Of a stretch of 32,773 nucleotides of DNA, positions 10,637-18,698 are shown piece after piece. Position 1 is the first letter of the stretch. Each line of letters starts with the position of its first letter. Both the position numbers and the translations under genes were made by a program. Under the pieces are notes generated by a model. That model was not told the origin of the DNA. It did no database searches and saw nothing but the letters and a program-made list of their open reading frames with translations. Source of the DNA: Pseudomonadota bacterium (GTDB lineage: Bacteria > Pseudomonadota > Gammaproteobacteria > Burkholderiales > Burkholderiaceae_C); assembly GCA_018241185.1 (NCBI GenBank), contig JAFEEH010000247.1:1-32773 (forward strand). The letters run 5' to 3'.

Positions 10637-11560
10637 ATGCCCAGGATCTTCATCGATGGCGAGGCCGGCACCACCGGCCTGCAGATCCGCGATCGGCTCG
10701 CCCGCATGCCCCAGGTCGAGCTCGTCAGCATCGCCCCCGAACTGCGCAAGGACACCGCTGCCAAGCGCGATCTCATGGCCGGCGTCGACCTGGTCATCCT
10801 GTGCCTGCACGACGACGCCGCGCGTGAATCCGTTGCGCTGATCGATGGCCTGGGCAGCCGCAAGCCGCGCATCGTCGACGCCTCGACCGCGCACCGTGTG
10901 GCACCGGGCTGGGCCTATGGCTTTCCCGAACTGGCGCCCGGCCAGGCCGGTGCGGTGGCCAAGGCCGAGCGCGTCGCCAACCCCGGCTGCTACGCCACCG
11001 GCGCGATCGCGCTGGTGCGCCCGCTGGTCGACGCCGGGTTGCTGCCCGCCGATTTCCCGATCGCACTGCCTTCGGTGAGCGGCTACTCCGGCGGCGGCCG
11101 CACCATGATCGAGGCCTACGAGGCCGGCACCGCGCCGCTGTTCGAGACCTATGCGCTGGGCCTGAAGCACAAGCACATTCCCGAGATCATGAAATACACC
11201 GGCCTCACGATGCGGCCCGTCTTCATCCCGTCGGTGGGCAACTTCAAGCAGGGGATGCTGGTGCAGTTGCCGCTGCATCTGGACCAGTTGCCTGGCAAGC
11301 CCAAGGCAGGCGACCTGCAGGCCGCCTACGCCGCCCACTATGCGAAGAGCAACACGCCCGAGCAGTTCGTGAAAGTGCTGCCGCCCACCGAGGACGGCAA
11401 GCTCGACGCGCTGGCGCTCAACGACACGAACGTGCTGGAAATACGCGTGTTCCCGAACGAGGACCACCGCCATGCCGTCGCCATCGCGCGGCTGGACAAC
11501 CTGGGCAAGGGTGCCAGCGGGGCTGCCGTGCAGAACCTGTCGCTGATGCTGGGGCTCTGA
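10637..11560 (+). CDS. argC: N-acetyl-gamma-glutamyl-phosphate reductase, type 2
   Basis: This 307-residue enzyme carries out the NADPH-dependent third step of arginine synthesis, reducing N-acetylglutamyl phosphate to the semialdehyde. The N-terminus [16 protein letters not shown] is the short form of the nucleotide-binding start seen in type 2 ArgC. The catalytic Cys118 is in NPGCYATG, and His-rich KHKHIPEI follows. At about 310 residues it fits type 2 rather than the longer type 1. The ATG at 10637 has GAGGAGG upstream. The open frame continues far upstream across sucCD, but that is an antisense shadow. It stands alone, convergent with a small membrane gene. Confidence 0.97.
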   Translation: MPRIFIDGEAGTTGLQIRDRLARMPQVELVSIAPELRKDTAAKRDLMAGVDLVILCLHDDAARESVALIDGLGSRKPRIVDASTAHRVAPGWAYGFPELAPGQAGAVAKAERVANPGCYATGAIALVRPLVDAGLLPADFPIALPSVSGYSGGGRTMIEAYEAGTAPLFETYALGLKHKHIPEIMKYTGLTMRPVFIPSVGNFKQGMLVQLPLHLDQLPGKPKAGDLQAAYAAHYAKSNTPEQFVKVLPPTEDGKLDALALNDTNVLEIRVFPNEDHRHAVAIARLDNLGKGASGAAVQNLSLMLGL

Positions 11561-11572
11561 GCCCCAGGGCAA

Positions 11573-11597
11573 CGCGGAAGGCGCTCAACCTTCCGCG
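11573..11597. terminator. Bidirectional hairpin between argC and the small membrane gene
   Basis: CGCGGAAGG and CCTTCCGCG form a perfect 9-bp stem with a 7-base loop. It lies 13 bases after the argC stop; the stop codon of the opposing gene (11585-11587) is in the loop. A second hairpin, GGGGCT/AGCCCC at 11551-11565, overlaps the argC stop. There is no strong T-run. Confidence 0.5.
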
Positions 11598-11893
11598 AGG
11601 ACGCGCGCCAATGCGACCGCAGCCAGCGCGACAAGGACGGCGCCACCCACCTGCAAGGCGTAGCCGGTGGCGCGCTCGTAGCGTCTGCTCACTGCCTTTC
11701 GCAGCCACATCGGCATCTGCGTTTCACGGCTCTCCAGGACACCGGGCGGCCTTCGGCCATCCGTGAGCTGGACACCCCAGGCTGCCAGCCGCATGGCAGC
11801 GATCACCATCGCGTAACAGCCCAGGCTGCCCTGGGCGCACAGCACGTCGTAGGCCCGAGCGACGACACTCGCGCCCCATTGCCACGCGGTCAC
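11585..11893 (-). CDS. Small membrane protein of unknown function, coupled to an 18-codon minigene
   Basis: From a GTG at 11893 this reads 102 residues beginning MTAWQWGASVVARAYDVLC. There is a hydrophobic stretch in the middle (GCYAMVIAAMRLAAWGVQL). A clear membrane helix lies near the C-terminus (GGAVLVALAAVALARVL), so it is probably a tail-anchored or two-pass inner membrane protein. The GTG overlaps the TGA of the preceding 18-codon reading frame as GTGA, a normal arrangement for translational coupling. I do not recognise the family. An in-frame ATG at 12025 would start upstream of the predicted promoter and is rejected. A sigma70-like promoter lies at 12004-12032. Confidence 0.5.
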   Translation of the reverse strand: MTAWQWGASVVARAYDVLCAQGSLGCYAMVIAAMRLAAWGVQLTDGRRPPGVLESRETQMPMWLRKAVSRRYERATGYALQVGGAVLVALAAVALARVLAEG

Positions 11894-11946
11894 TCTGCCG
11901 CTCCGCCCACCCCGCGCCCGGGCAGGACCTGCGTCGAATCGAACAT
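11890..11946 (-). CDS. 18-residue minigene (possible leader peptide) upstream of the membrane protein
   Basis: ATG at 11946 reads MFDSTQVLPGRGVGGAAE and stops at a TGA that shares four bases with the GTG of the next gene. CAGGGAG lies about five bases before the ATG, the best ribosome site in this module. It could be a coupling leader or a real small protein. The alternative is a sequencing or natural frameshift joining it to the 102-residue frame. Confidence 0.35.
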   Translation of the reverse strand: MFDSTQVLPGRGVGGAAE

Positions 11947-12003
11947 GTTGGCTCCCTGTTTGCTCCGCTGCCTTCTGGCGAGGCCCGATGCGAAGCGGCG
12001 GAA

Positions 12004-12048
12004 ATTCTGACAAGGGCGCGCCCAACAGTCAATTTTTGCCGACTGACT
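12004..12048 (-). promoter_or_regulatory. Sigma70-like promoter with overlapping dyad between the HTH gene and the minigene
   Basis: On the - strand TTGACT (12032-12027), a 17-base spacer and CAGAAT (12009-12004) form a good sigma70 promoter that would start transcription about 50 bases before the minigene. The -35 is one half of an inverted repeat, AGTCA at 12027-12031 and TGACT at 12044-12048. This places a likely operator between the two divergent genes. On the + strand TTGCCG, 15 bases and GACAAT (12036-12062) are a weaker match that would give the HTH gene a very short leader. Confidence 0.5.
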
Positions 12049-12078
12049 TTCAGGCGGACAATCGGAACCATCGGGCGC

Positions 12079-12513
12079 ATGACAGGCGCCGAGGAACGAG
12101 AGGCTTTCAGCCAGCGGTTGCGTACGGCACTCGATCAGGCCGGCTGGAAAGCCATGGGCGCCACACTCCTGGCCCGCGAATTCAATCGCCGCAATTCCGG
12201 GCCTGCCATCACCCCGCACGCCACACGCAAATGGCTGCAGGGCGAGGCGATCCCGGCCCAGGGCAACCTGCAGGACTTGGCCAGTTGGCTCGAAGTACCC
12301 GCCCCCTGGCTGCGTTTCGGCGACCCGGCCCTGCCCCCGCAGGCCGCGGAATCGCCGCCCGCACCCTACCTGTCAGGGCAAGCCGCCAAGCTGGCGGCCG
12401 ACTATCTGCGGCTGGGGGCGCAGGAACAGCGCATCGTCGAATCCTTGATTGCGCTGCTGCTGGGGCGCAGTGGCGCGACCGAGGCGCCGGTCGAATCTGC
12501 CCCTCGCCGCTAG
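12079..12513 (+). CDS. HTH transcriptional regulator of a beta-proteobacterial family
   Basis: This is a 144-residue protein. Residues about 8-70 (FSQRLRTALDQAGWK, then THAT-like PHATRKWLQGEAIPAQ, then LASWLEVPAPWLRFG) form a Cro/C1-like helix-turn-helix of a kind common and poorly studied in Burkholderiales. A Pro/Ala linker leads to a short helical C-terminus (about 100-132) that may dimerise. It is divergent from a minigene and small membrane protein, with an inverted repeat between the two promoters, so it may repress itself and its neighbour. No clear ribosome site precedes the ATG at 12079, and the predicted transcript would be nearly leaderless. Confidence 0.75.
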   Translation: MTGAEEREAFSQRLRTALDQAGWKAMGATLLAREFNRRNSGPAITPHATRKWLQGEAIPAQGNLQDLASWLEVPAPWLRFGDPALPPQAAESPPAPYLSGQAAKLAADYLRLGAQEQRIVESLIALLLGRSGATEAPVESAPRR

Positions 12514-12978
12514 GCCGGAAGCCGCCTCTGGCCGGAGCGTCGCTTCGGGCGACCTGTACCGAGCGCTCGAGCGACAGCCAAACACGCCCGGCTGGCGCCG
12601 GCGGCTGCGCAGCTGCGGCGCCGATCAGCCCGTGAGCCAGAAGCCGACGCCGATGCGCGCCACGGAAGGCGGCGAGGGCGAAGACGTGATGGGGACTCCT
12701 CTCCTGCTGAACACGATGTGGGGCGGCGGCCTCTGCGGGCCGCGCGGCGTCCGGACCATGCCATTGGGCGACAACCGTGGAGCATCTCATCGCCTACGAA
12801 TTTGCTACTGATTTCATAGCGCCTGGCGCACTATGGGCGGGCGATAGCACTGCTTTTCGTGTTCAACGAAAGCAGGACCGCCGACCTGACGCAAGCGCAT
12901 CCACCCCACGCACCCAGGTCGAAGAGGCCCGCACCGCCGACCCTTCGACGACACGCTGCCCCGCATCGGACACGGCGC
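12514..12978. other. 465-base intergenic region without a convincing gene
   Basis: Open frames here are short, Arg/Ala-rich and unlike proteins. A 40-codon + frame at 12689 follows a GGAAGG-like stretch, but its product resembles nothing. The right-hand part holds repeat copy A (12799-12856). It also holds a hairpin at 12851-12874 (TTTCGT/ACGAAA with a 5-base loop) about 105 bases beyond the end of the SRPBCC gene. Confidence 0.6.
12799..12856 (+). repeat. Comamonadaceae gctat..atagc intergenic repeat, copy A
   Basis: It starts aatttgctactgatttcata and goes on with a variant of the atgggcg motif, then gcgatagcactgc. It is the most divergent of three copies in the window (others at 13931 and 16818). 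From memory, elements of this form are scattered between genes in Acidovorax, Polaromonas and relatives. Confidence 0.6.
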
Positions 12979-13416
12979 TCAGGCCGTGGCTGGCATCTCG
13001 AGCAGGTCGCGCAGCGCGCGCAGATCGTTTGCGATCCAGCGCGCATCGCGCTCGAACGCCGCGTCGTCCATCGTAGGCTGCCGGATCAGCGTGAACTGGA
13101 ACTCGCAGAGGCCTTCAGCCAGGCCGATGACGCGAAAGGGCAGGTAGATCTCGGCTGCGCCGGGCGACTCCTCGGGCGTGACCCAGTGGTCGAGCACGCC
13201 GAAGTCGTTCGCCGGCGCGAAGCGGATGCGCGCGCGACTGCCCTCGGCGGTCTCGAAACGCCAGTGCGCGCCGTCGCGCGTGAAATGGCCGCTCGACAGG
13301 CCGCTCGCCCATTCGGGCATGCGCAGCGGGTCGGCCGCCAGCGTCCAGGCGCGACGCCAGTCGCAGGCCACGCGTTGGGTGATCACGCGGGTGATGGTCG
13401 CTAGCGCTTCATTCAT
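12979..13416 (-). CDS. SRPBCC-fold (START-like) protein
   Basis: This is a 145-residue protein with the START/polyketide-cyclase-like pattern. An N-terminal helix and strand lead to RAWTLAADPLRMPEWASG, followed by strands carrying GAHWRFETAEGSRARIRF and DHWVTPEE. A long C-terminal helix follows (AAFERDARWIANDLRALRDLLE). Such proteins bind a hydrophobic ligand or change membrane behaviour; no function can be given. The ATG at 13416 has GGAGG five bases upstream and overlaps the recX stop by eight bases, so it is translated from the recX mRNA. A TTG at 13431 is less likely. Confidence 0.75.
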   Translation of the reverse strand: MNEALATITRVITQRVACDWRRAWTLAADPLRMPEWASGLSSGHFTRDGAHWRFETAEGSRARIRFAPANDFGVLDHWVTPEESPGAAEIYLPFRVIGLAEGLCEFQFTLIRQPTMDDAAFERDARWIANDLRALRDLLEMPATA

Positions 13417-13930
13417 CGTCGCCTCCGGCAAGGCCCCAGGCGCGGGCCGCGCCCGCCCCCGACCGAACCGTTGAGGCCGCGTCGGCGTCGTCCTGCGCGC
13501 GCAGGACTTTCGCCACCGTGGCGCCCGAGAAGCCCCGCGCCATCAGGAAACGGCTCTGGCGTGCGCGCTCCTTCGCGTCGGCAGGCGGCCCGTCGAAGCG
13601 GCGCTGCCACAGCGCGCGGGCGCGCTCCACCTCGGTGGTCTGCAGGCTGGACACCGCGTCGGCCACGGCATCGGCCGCGATGCCCTTGGCCTGCAGCTCC
13701 TGCCGCACCCGGGCGGCGCCCAGCCGCGAGGCGCGCTGGTGCAGCACCGACTGCACCACCCGCGCTTCGCTGATGAAGTCCTTGGCGGCGAGCTCGTCCA
13801 GCGCCCGCGCCAGCGTGCCGGGCTCTTCCTCGTGCCGCGCGAGCTTGCGCTCCAGTTCGGCGCGCGAATGCTCGCGCTGGCTCAGCAGGCGCAGCGCGCG
13901 GCCCTTGAGCGAAGGAGCGGAAAACGCCAT
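13409..13930 (-). CDS. recX: RecA regulatory protein RecX
   Basis: This 173-residue protein has the three-helix repeats of RecX: SLKGRALRLLSQREHSRAEL at residues 7-26, then AAKDFISEARVVQSVLHQRA, RLGAARVRQELQAKGI and RFLMARGFSGATVAKVL. RecX binds the RecA filament and limits its extension. It follows recA on the same strand after 200 bases, as in most bacteria. The start is odd: the ATG at 13930 directly abuts an intergenic repeat (13931-13986), so no ribosome site of its own is visible. Confidence 0.93.
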   Translation of the reverse strand: MAFSAPSLKGRALRLLSQREHSRAELERKLARHEEEPGTLARALDELAAKDFISEARVVQSVLHQRASRLGAARVRQELQAKGIAADAVADAVSSLQTTEVERARALWQRRFDGPPADAKERARQSRFLMARGFSGATVAKVLRAQDDADAASTVRSGAGAARAWGLAGGDDE

Positions 13931-13986
13931 TTGCTATGAATTCGATAGCTGCTCGCGCCCGCGGGATGGGCGCTGCAGGGCAATTT
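13931..13986 (-). repeat. Comamonadaceae gctat..atagc intergenic repeat, copy B, abutting recX
   Basis: It contains ttgctatgaattcgatagct, then a gctcgcgcccgcgggat segment and gggcgctgcagg, ending in aattt. Its TTGCTAT end touches the recX ATG with no base between. It may therefore supply the ribosome contact or a 5' hairpin for recX. Confidence 0.75.
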
Positions 13987-14000
13987 GGCTTGGAATCATG

Positions 14001-14126
14001 GACTTGGGACGCCGAAGGCGCGAGGCGTCGCGAAGAGCGCGGAAGAAACGCAGGAGGTGCTGTGATTTCTTTTTTTCTGCGCCCTCTGCGAATCTCCGTG
14101 CCCTCTGCGTTCGGCTGTCCGATCCC
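14001..14126. repeat. Degenerate long inverted-repeat element between recX and recA
   Basis: The right arm (about 14078-14118) has two CCCTCTGCG units followed by ttcgg, as in the elements at 15834 and 16676. The left arm (gccgaaggcgcgagg and on) pairs only loosely. It looks like an older copy of the same element. It fills most of the gap between recA and recX. Confidence 0.55.
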
Positions 14127-14130
14127 GTTT

Positions 14131-15204
<1,074 letters not shown>

Positions 15205-15251
15205 CTCGAAACTCCTTGAAAAACAACGGGTTGGGCTTGAATCGAATCCGG

Positions 15252-15284
15252 CTGCGATTAACGACAGGCTGGATGCATGACCAG
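15252..15284 (-). promoter_or_regulatory. LexA-like box(es) upstream of recA
   Basis: CTGC-N8-ACAG (15252-15267) matches seven of eight key bases of the CTGT-N8-ACAG SOS box, 48 bases upstream of the recA ATG. A second weaker dyad, CTGG-N8-CCAG, follows at 15269-15284. LexA control of recA is expected; which box is used is inference. Confidence 0.5.
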
Positions 15285-15319
15285 TAATGTAGCGGCTCAT
15301 ACTTTTCTTGGAAGCCTCT

Positions 15320-15344
15320 TTTTGGTCAGTTTGCCTGACTAAAA
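15320..15344. promoter_or_regulatory. 25-bp dyad, probable MarR-family operator
   Basis: TTTTGGTCAG and CTGACTAAAA are inverted arms with one mismatch around a 5-base centre. The dyad ends seven bases before the marR ATG and lies in the recA/marR divergent gap. Position and form fit autorepression by the MarR protein. Confidence 0.6.
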
Positions 15345-15350
15345 TGGCCC

Positions 15351-15824
15351 ATGGCCGCACTCCCCGACGACGCCTGGCGCCAGACCCACCTGGGCCGCCT
15401 GCTCGGCCATGCGATGCGCCGCTTCGACGCCCGCGTGTTCGAACTGATGGCGCACGACGTCGAAGTGCCGCTGGCGCTGTCGAACCTGGCGGCGCGCCAG
15501 CAGGTGACGGCGGCGCACATCCACATCACGCGCCACCTGGCGCGCGGCGGCTCGCGCCTCACCGACCTGGCCGAGAGCGCCGGCATGAGCAAGCAGGCCA
15601 TGGCCGCACTGGTCGACCAGTGCGCCGCCTGGGGCCTGGTCACGCGCGAGCCCGATCCGCACGACGCGCGCGCCCGCCGCGTCGTCTTCACGGCCGACGG
15701 GCTGGCCTGGCTGGATGCGTTCCGCCGCTCGGTCGCGCAGGCCGAGGCGGAGTTCCGCGCCAGCGTGGGCGATGAAGTGGCGACGGTGGTGGCGTTGGGG
15801 CTGGAGGCGTATGCGGGGTCTTGA
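15351..15824 (+). CDS. MarR-family winged-helix regulator
   Basis: This 157-residue protein has the MarR layout: an N-terminal helix ([20 protein letters not shown]), then [20 protein letters not shown]. The recognition helix region is [20 protein letters not shown] and the wing is [19 protein letters not shown], with the usual Asp-x-Arg. Members bind palindromes as dimers and usually let go when a small aromatic ligand is bound. The ATG at 15351 lacks a ribosome site and lies just behind a 25-bp dyad, so it probably represses itself. An out-of-frame ATG at 15344 is ignored. Its other targets are unknown; it is divergent from recA and upstream of a two-component pair but separated from it by a repeat element. 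Confidence 0.9.
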   Translation: MAALPDDAWRQTHLGRLLGHAMRRFDARVFELMAHDVEVPLALSNLAARQQVTAAHIHITRHLARGGSRLTDLAESAGMSKQAMAALVDQCAAWGLVTREPDPHDARARRVVFTADGLAWLDAFRRSVAQAEAEFRASVGDEVATVVALGLEAYAGS

Positions 15825-15833
15825 CGAACACAG

Positions 15834-15951
15834 ACTTCCGAACGCAGAGGACGCAAAGGTTTCGCAGAAGTCGCAAAAGAGAAATTCGAAAGATTTCTTC
15901 TGGCTTTTCTGCGTTCTCTGCGTCATCTTTGCGCCCTCTGCGTTCGGAAAT
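15834..15951. repeat. Long inverted-repeat element, copy between marR and the response regulator
   Basis: The outer arms 15836-15858 and 15927-15949 are 23 bases each with one mismatch (left arm starts TTCCGAACGCAGAGG). Inner CGCAGAA and TTCTGCG stretches pair as well, so the whole 118 bases can fold into one long hairpin. It ends 37 bases before the response regulator ATG. Confidence 0.85.
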
Positions 15952-15988
15952 CCGCCTTCCTAGAATCCCGCACCCCTCGGAGACACCC

Positions 15989-16663
15989 ATGCGCATCCTC
16001 ATTGCCGAAGACGACCAGGTCCTGGCCGACGCGCTGCTGCGCAGCCTGCGCACCTCGGGGGCCGCAGTGGACCACGTGGCCAACGGCTCGCAGGCCGATG
16101 CGGCGCTGATGACGAATTCCGAGTTCGACCTGCTGATCCTCGACCTCGGCCTGCCCCAGCTGCACGGGCTGGAGATCCTCAAGCGCCTGCGCGCTCGCGG
16201 CTCGCAGATGCCGGTGCTGGTGCTGACGGCCGCCGACTCGGTGGAAGAGCGCGTCAAGGGCCTGGACCACGGCGCCGACGACTACATGGCCAAGCCCTTC
16301 TCGCTGCAGGAGCTGGAGGCGCGCGTGCGCGCCCTCACGCGGCGCGGCATGGGCGCCACCAGCAACGCCATCAAGCATGGCCCGCTGCTGTACGACCAGG
16401 CCGGGCGCGTGGCGACCATCGACGGCAAGATGGTCGAGCTGTCGGCGCGCGAACTGGGCCTGCTCGAAGTGCTGCTGCAGCGCGCCGGGCGACTCGTGAG
16501 CAAGGACCAGCTGGTCGAGCGCCTGTGCGAATGGGGCGAGGAAGTGAGCCTCAACGCCATCGAGGTCTACATCCACCGCCTGCGCAAGAAGATCGAGAAG
16601 GGGCCGATCCGCATCGCCACCGTGCGGGGGCTGGGGTACTGCCTGGAAAAGATCCCTGGCTGA
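15989..16663 (+). CDS. OmpR-family response regulator (TctD-like)
   Basis: This 224-residue regulator has an N-terminal receiver with the acidic pair EDD near residue 9, phospho-acceptor Asp52 in LLILDLGLP and the conserved Lys in AKPFSLQEL. The C-terminal winged helix contains VELSARELGLLEVLLQ and VYIHRLRKKIEKG, ending RGLGYCLEK. The ATG at 15989 has GGAG six bases upstream. Its partner is the kinase starting at 16881, whose sensor part is TctE-like. Such pairs in Burkholderiales control tricarboxylate uptake, but no transporter is present here, so the regulon is unknown. Unusually, 217 bases of repeat DNA separate it from the kinase. Confidence 0.95.
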   Translation: MRILIAEDDQVLADALLRSLRTSGAAVDHVANGSQADAALMTNSEFDLLILDLGLPQLHGLEILKRLRARGSQMPVLVLTAADSVEERVKGLDHGADDYMAKPFSLQELEARVRALTRRGMGATSNAIKHGPLLYDQAGRVATIDGKMVELSARELGLLEVLLQRAGRLVSKDQLVERLCEWGEEVSLNAIEVYIHRLRKKIEKGPIRIATVRGLGYCLEKIPG

Positions 16664-16675
16664 CGCAAAAGAAAG

Positions 16676-16800
16676 CGGACTTCCGGACGCAGAGGACGCA
16701 GAAGTCGCGCAGAGAACGCAAAAGATTCAGAAGCAGAATTTTCTTGAATTCCTTTTGCGTCCTCTGCGAAACCTTTGCGTCCTCTGCGTCCGGAAGTCCG
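16676..16800. repeat. Long inverted-repeat element, copy inside the two-component operon
   Basis: The outer arms 16676-16700 and 16776-16800 are perfect 25-base inverted repeats (left arm starts CGGACTTCCGGACGCAGAGG). A nested second pair uses AACGCAAAAG and CTTTTGCGT. The 125 bases could form a very stable hairpin in RNA or a cruciform in DNA. It starts 12 bases after the response regulator stop. Confidence 0.9.
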
Positions 16801-16817
16801 TGTTCAAAGAACTGCCG

Positions 16818-16875
16818 AATTGCTACAACTTTCATAGCTTCTACCGCACATCCCACGGGCGCTGCAGCCCGATTT
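16818..16875 (+). repeat. Comamonadaceae gctat..atagc intergenic repeat, copy C, abutting the kinase gene
   Basis: It reads aattgctacaactttcatag, then a ctaccgcacatcccac segment, gggcgctgcag and gattt. It ends five bases before the kinase ATG, leaving no room for a separate ribosome site. Confidence 0.75.
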
Positions 16876-16880
16876 GACCC

Positions 16881-18440
16881 ATGAAAATCTTCCAGCGCGC
16901 CCAGCGTTCGCTGTTCGGGGAAATCCTGGACTGGATGCTCACGCCGCTGCTGCTGCTGGTGCCGGTGAGCATCGGCGTGACCTGGCTGGTGGCGCAGGGC
17001 ATCGCCAACTCGCCCTACGACCGCGCGCTGGAGCACAACGTCCGCACGCTGGCCCGCCTGCTGCAGCGCGAGCCGGCGGGCACGCCTTTCGTGCCCCCGG
17101 TCGCGCTGCGCGAACTGCTGCGCGGCGACGACGCCGACCACGTCTATTTCCAGATCCTGGACAGCGCAGGCGATGCCATCGCGGGCGACAGCGACCTGCC
17201 CGGCCCGAGCACCGAAGAGCGTCCGGCGCCGGGCGTGGCCTACCTGCGCGATGCCCACATGCGCGGCCAGCCAGTGCGCGTGGCCTACCTGTGGCTCGAG
17301 TTGGGCGACCACGTGTCCGATGCGGCGCGCACGCCTGCCGCCGGCCCGGGCGCGGGCGCCGCCTTCGCCCTGCAACAGGTCGACAGCGACGCCACCGGCG
17401 CGCTGGCCGACCTGGCAGGCGCGGCACCCCGGCCGCGTGGGCTGGTGCTGGTGCAGGTGGCCGAGACGCGCGAGAAACAGTCAGTGCTGGCCACCGAGAT
17501 CATCAAGGGCGTGCTGCTGCCGCAGTTCGCCATCTTGCCGCTGGCGGTGCTGCTGATCTGGCTGGCGCTGGTGCGCGGCATCAAGCCGCTGTCGGCCGTG
17601 GAGGCGCGCATCCGGGAGCGCCGCCCCGACGACCTGAGCCCGCTGGAGGAATCGGCGGTGCCGCTGGAGGTGGTGCCGCTGGTGTCCTCGGTCAACGAGC
17701 TGCTGGGCAAGCTGAACGACTCGATGGCCACGCAAAAGCGCTTCCTGGCCGACGCGGCCCATCAGCTCAAGACGCCGCTGGCAGGACTGCGCATGCAGGC
17801 CGACCTGGCACAACGCGACAACGCCGACGCCGAGGAGCTGAAGAAGTCGCTCAAGCAGATCGGACGCGCGAGCATCCGCGCCACCCACACCGTGAACCAG
17901 CTGTTGGCCCTGGCGCGGGCCGAGGGCGGCGTCGGCACCCTCACACGCCAGCCCTGCGACCTGGCGCGCCTGACCATCGAAGTGGTGCGCGAGATGCTGC
18001 CGCGCGCGATGGAACGTTCGCTGGATCTGGGCTACGACGGCGCGCAGCCGGGCGCCCGCGGCGTGGAACTGCTGGGCAACGCCACGCTGCTGCGCGAGCT
18101 GATCCGCAACCTGCTGGACAACGCGATCAACTACACCCCTTCATCGCCCGAGCGGCCGGGCGTGATCACCGTCCACGTGCTGGCCGACCCCTTCGGCCAT
18201 GTGCTGCTGTTGCAGGTGGAGGACTCCGGCCCGGGCATCGCCGAAGCCGACCGCGAGCTGGTCTTCGAGCCCTTCTACCGGGTGCTGGGCAACGAGGCCG
18301 ACGGCTCCGGCCTGGGCCTGCCGATCGTGCGCGAGATCGCGGGCCAGCACCGTGCGCGGGTCGAGCTGGAGGATGCGCACCCGGGGCAACACCCACCGGG
18401 CACGCGCGTCACGGTGCGCTTCGACACGGCGCCGGACTGA
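16881..18440 (+). CDS. Sensor histidine kinase, TctE-like (2CSK_N sensor)
   Basis: This is a 519-residue inner-membrane kinase. TM1 is at about residues 18-40, a periplasmic 2CSK_N-type sensor starts ANSPYDRALEHNVRTLARLL, and TM2 is at about 205-230. The H-box FLADAAHQLKTPLAGLRMQ carries phospho-accepting His294. The N-box is LIRNLLDNAINYTP, the G1 box VEDSGPGIAEADRELVFEPF and the G2 box GSGLGLPIVREIA; all are intact. The periplasmic part has a low-complexity Pro/Ala/Gly insert (about 150-160). It should phosphorylate the regulator encoded upstream. Its start abuts repeat copy C, with no visible ribosome site; translation may depend on what lies in the repeat-rich gap. Confidence 0.95.
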   Translation: MKIFQRAQRSLFGEILDWMLTPLLLLVPVSIGVTWLVAQGIANSPYDRALEHNVRTLARLLQREPAGTPFVPPVALRELLRGDDADHVYFQILDSAGDAIAGDSDLPGPSTEERPAPGVAYLRDAHMRGQPVRVAYLWLELGDHVSDAARTPAAGPGAGAAFALQQVDSDATGALADLAGAAPRPRGLVLVQVAETREKQSVLATEIIKGVLLPQFAILPLAVLLIWLALVRGIKPLSAVEARIRERRPDDLSPLEESAVPLEVVPLVSSVNELLGKLNDSMATQKRFLADAAHQLKTPLAGLRMQADLAQRDNADAEELKKSLKQIGRASIRATHTVNQLLALARAEGGVGTLTRQPCDLARLTIEVVREMLPRAMERSLDLGYDGAQPGARGVELLGNATLLRELIRNLLDNAINYTPSSPERPGVITVHVLADPFGHVLLLQVEDSGPGIAEADRELVFEPFYRVLGNEADGSGLGLPIVREIAGQHRARVELEDAHPGQHPPGTRVTVRFDTAPD

Positions 18441-18443
18441 GGC

Positions 18444-18674
18444 TCAGGGCGTCGTGGCGGGCGGCGTGCCCGAGCTGGGTGCGTCGGCGGCAGCGCCGGA
18501 GGCGGGCGACGTGGGTGCGGCAGGCGCGCGCCGCACTTCCAGCAGCTCGGGCCGGATCTGCTGGCCCAGGCGCTGGGGTTCGCGGTCGGCCGATTCGGTT
18601 GATGCGCCGCGCGACCACAGGAAGTAGCCGATGTTGGCAACGACGAGGGCGGCGAGCAGCAGGCGCAGGACCAT
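18444..18674 (-). CDS. Small single-pass membrane protein of unknown function
   Basis: This is 76 residues long. An N-terminal membrane helix (MVLRLLLAALVVANIGYFLW) is followed by a polar, Pro/Ala-rich tail that would face the periplasm. There is no recognisable domain. Its place just after birA on the same strand (24 bases) suggests co-transcription; in related genomes small proteins of this form often sit behind birA. It converges with the kinase gene with three bases between the stops. Confidence 0.65.
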   Translation of the reverse strand: MVLRLLLAALVVANIGYFLWSRGASTESADREPQRLGQQIRPELLEVRRAPAAPTSPASGAAADAPSSGTPPATTP

Positions 18675-18698
18675 GGCGGGGATTGTGCAGCCGTCGGT

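Noticed and set aside
11894-12025. N-terminal extension of the small membrane protein from ATG 12025
   Set aside because: This start lies upstream of the predicted -10 (12004-12009), and its frame is interrupted in logic by the well-placed minigene start at 11946.
12689-12811. 40-codon + frame in the gap before the SRPBCC gene
   Set aside because: There is a weak ribosome site and Gly/Arg-rich content, no similarity, and it runs into repeat copy A.
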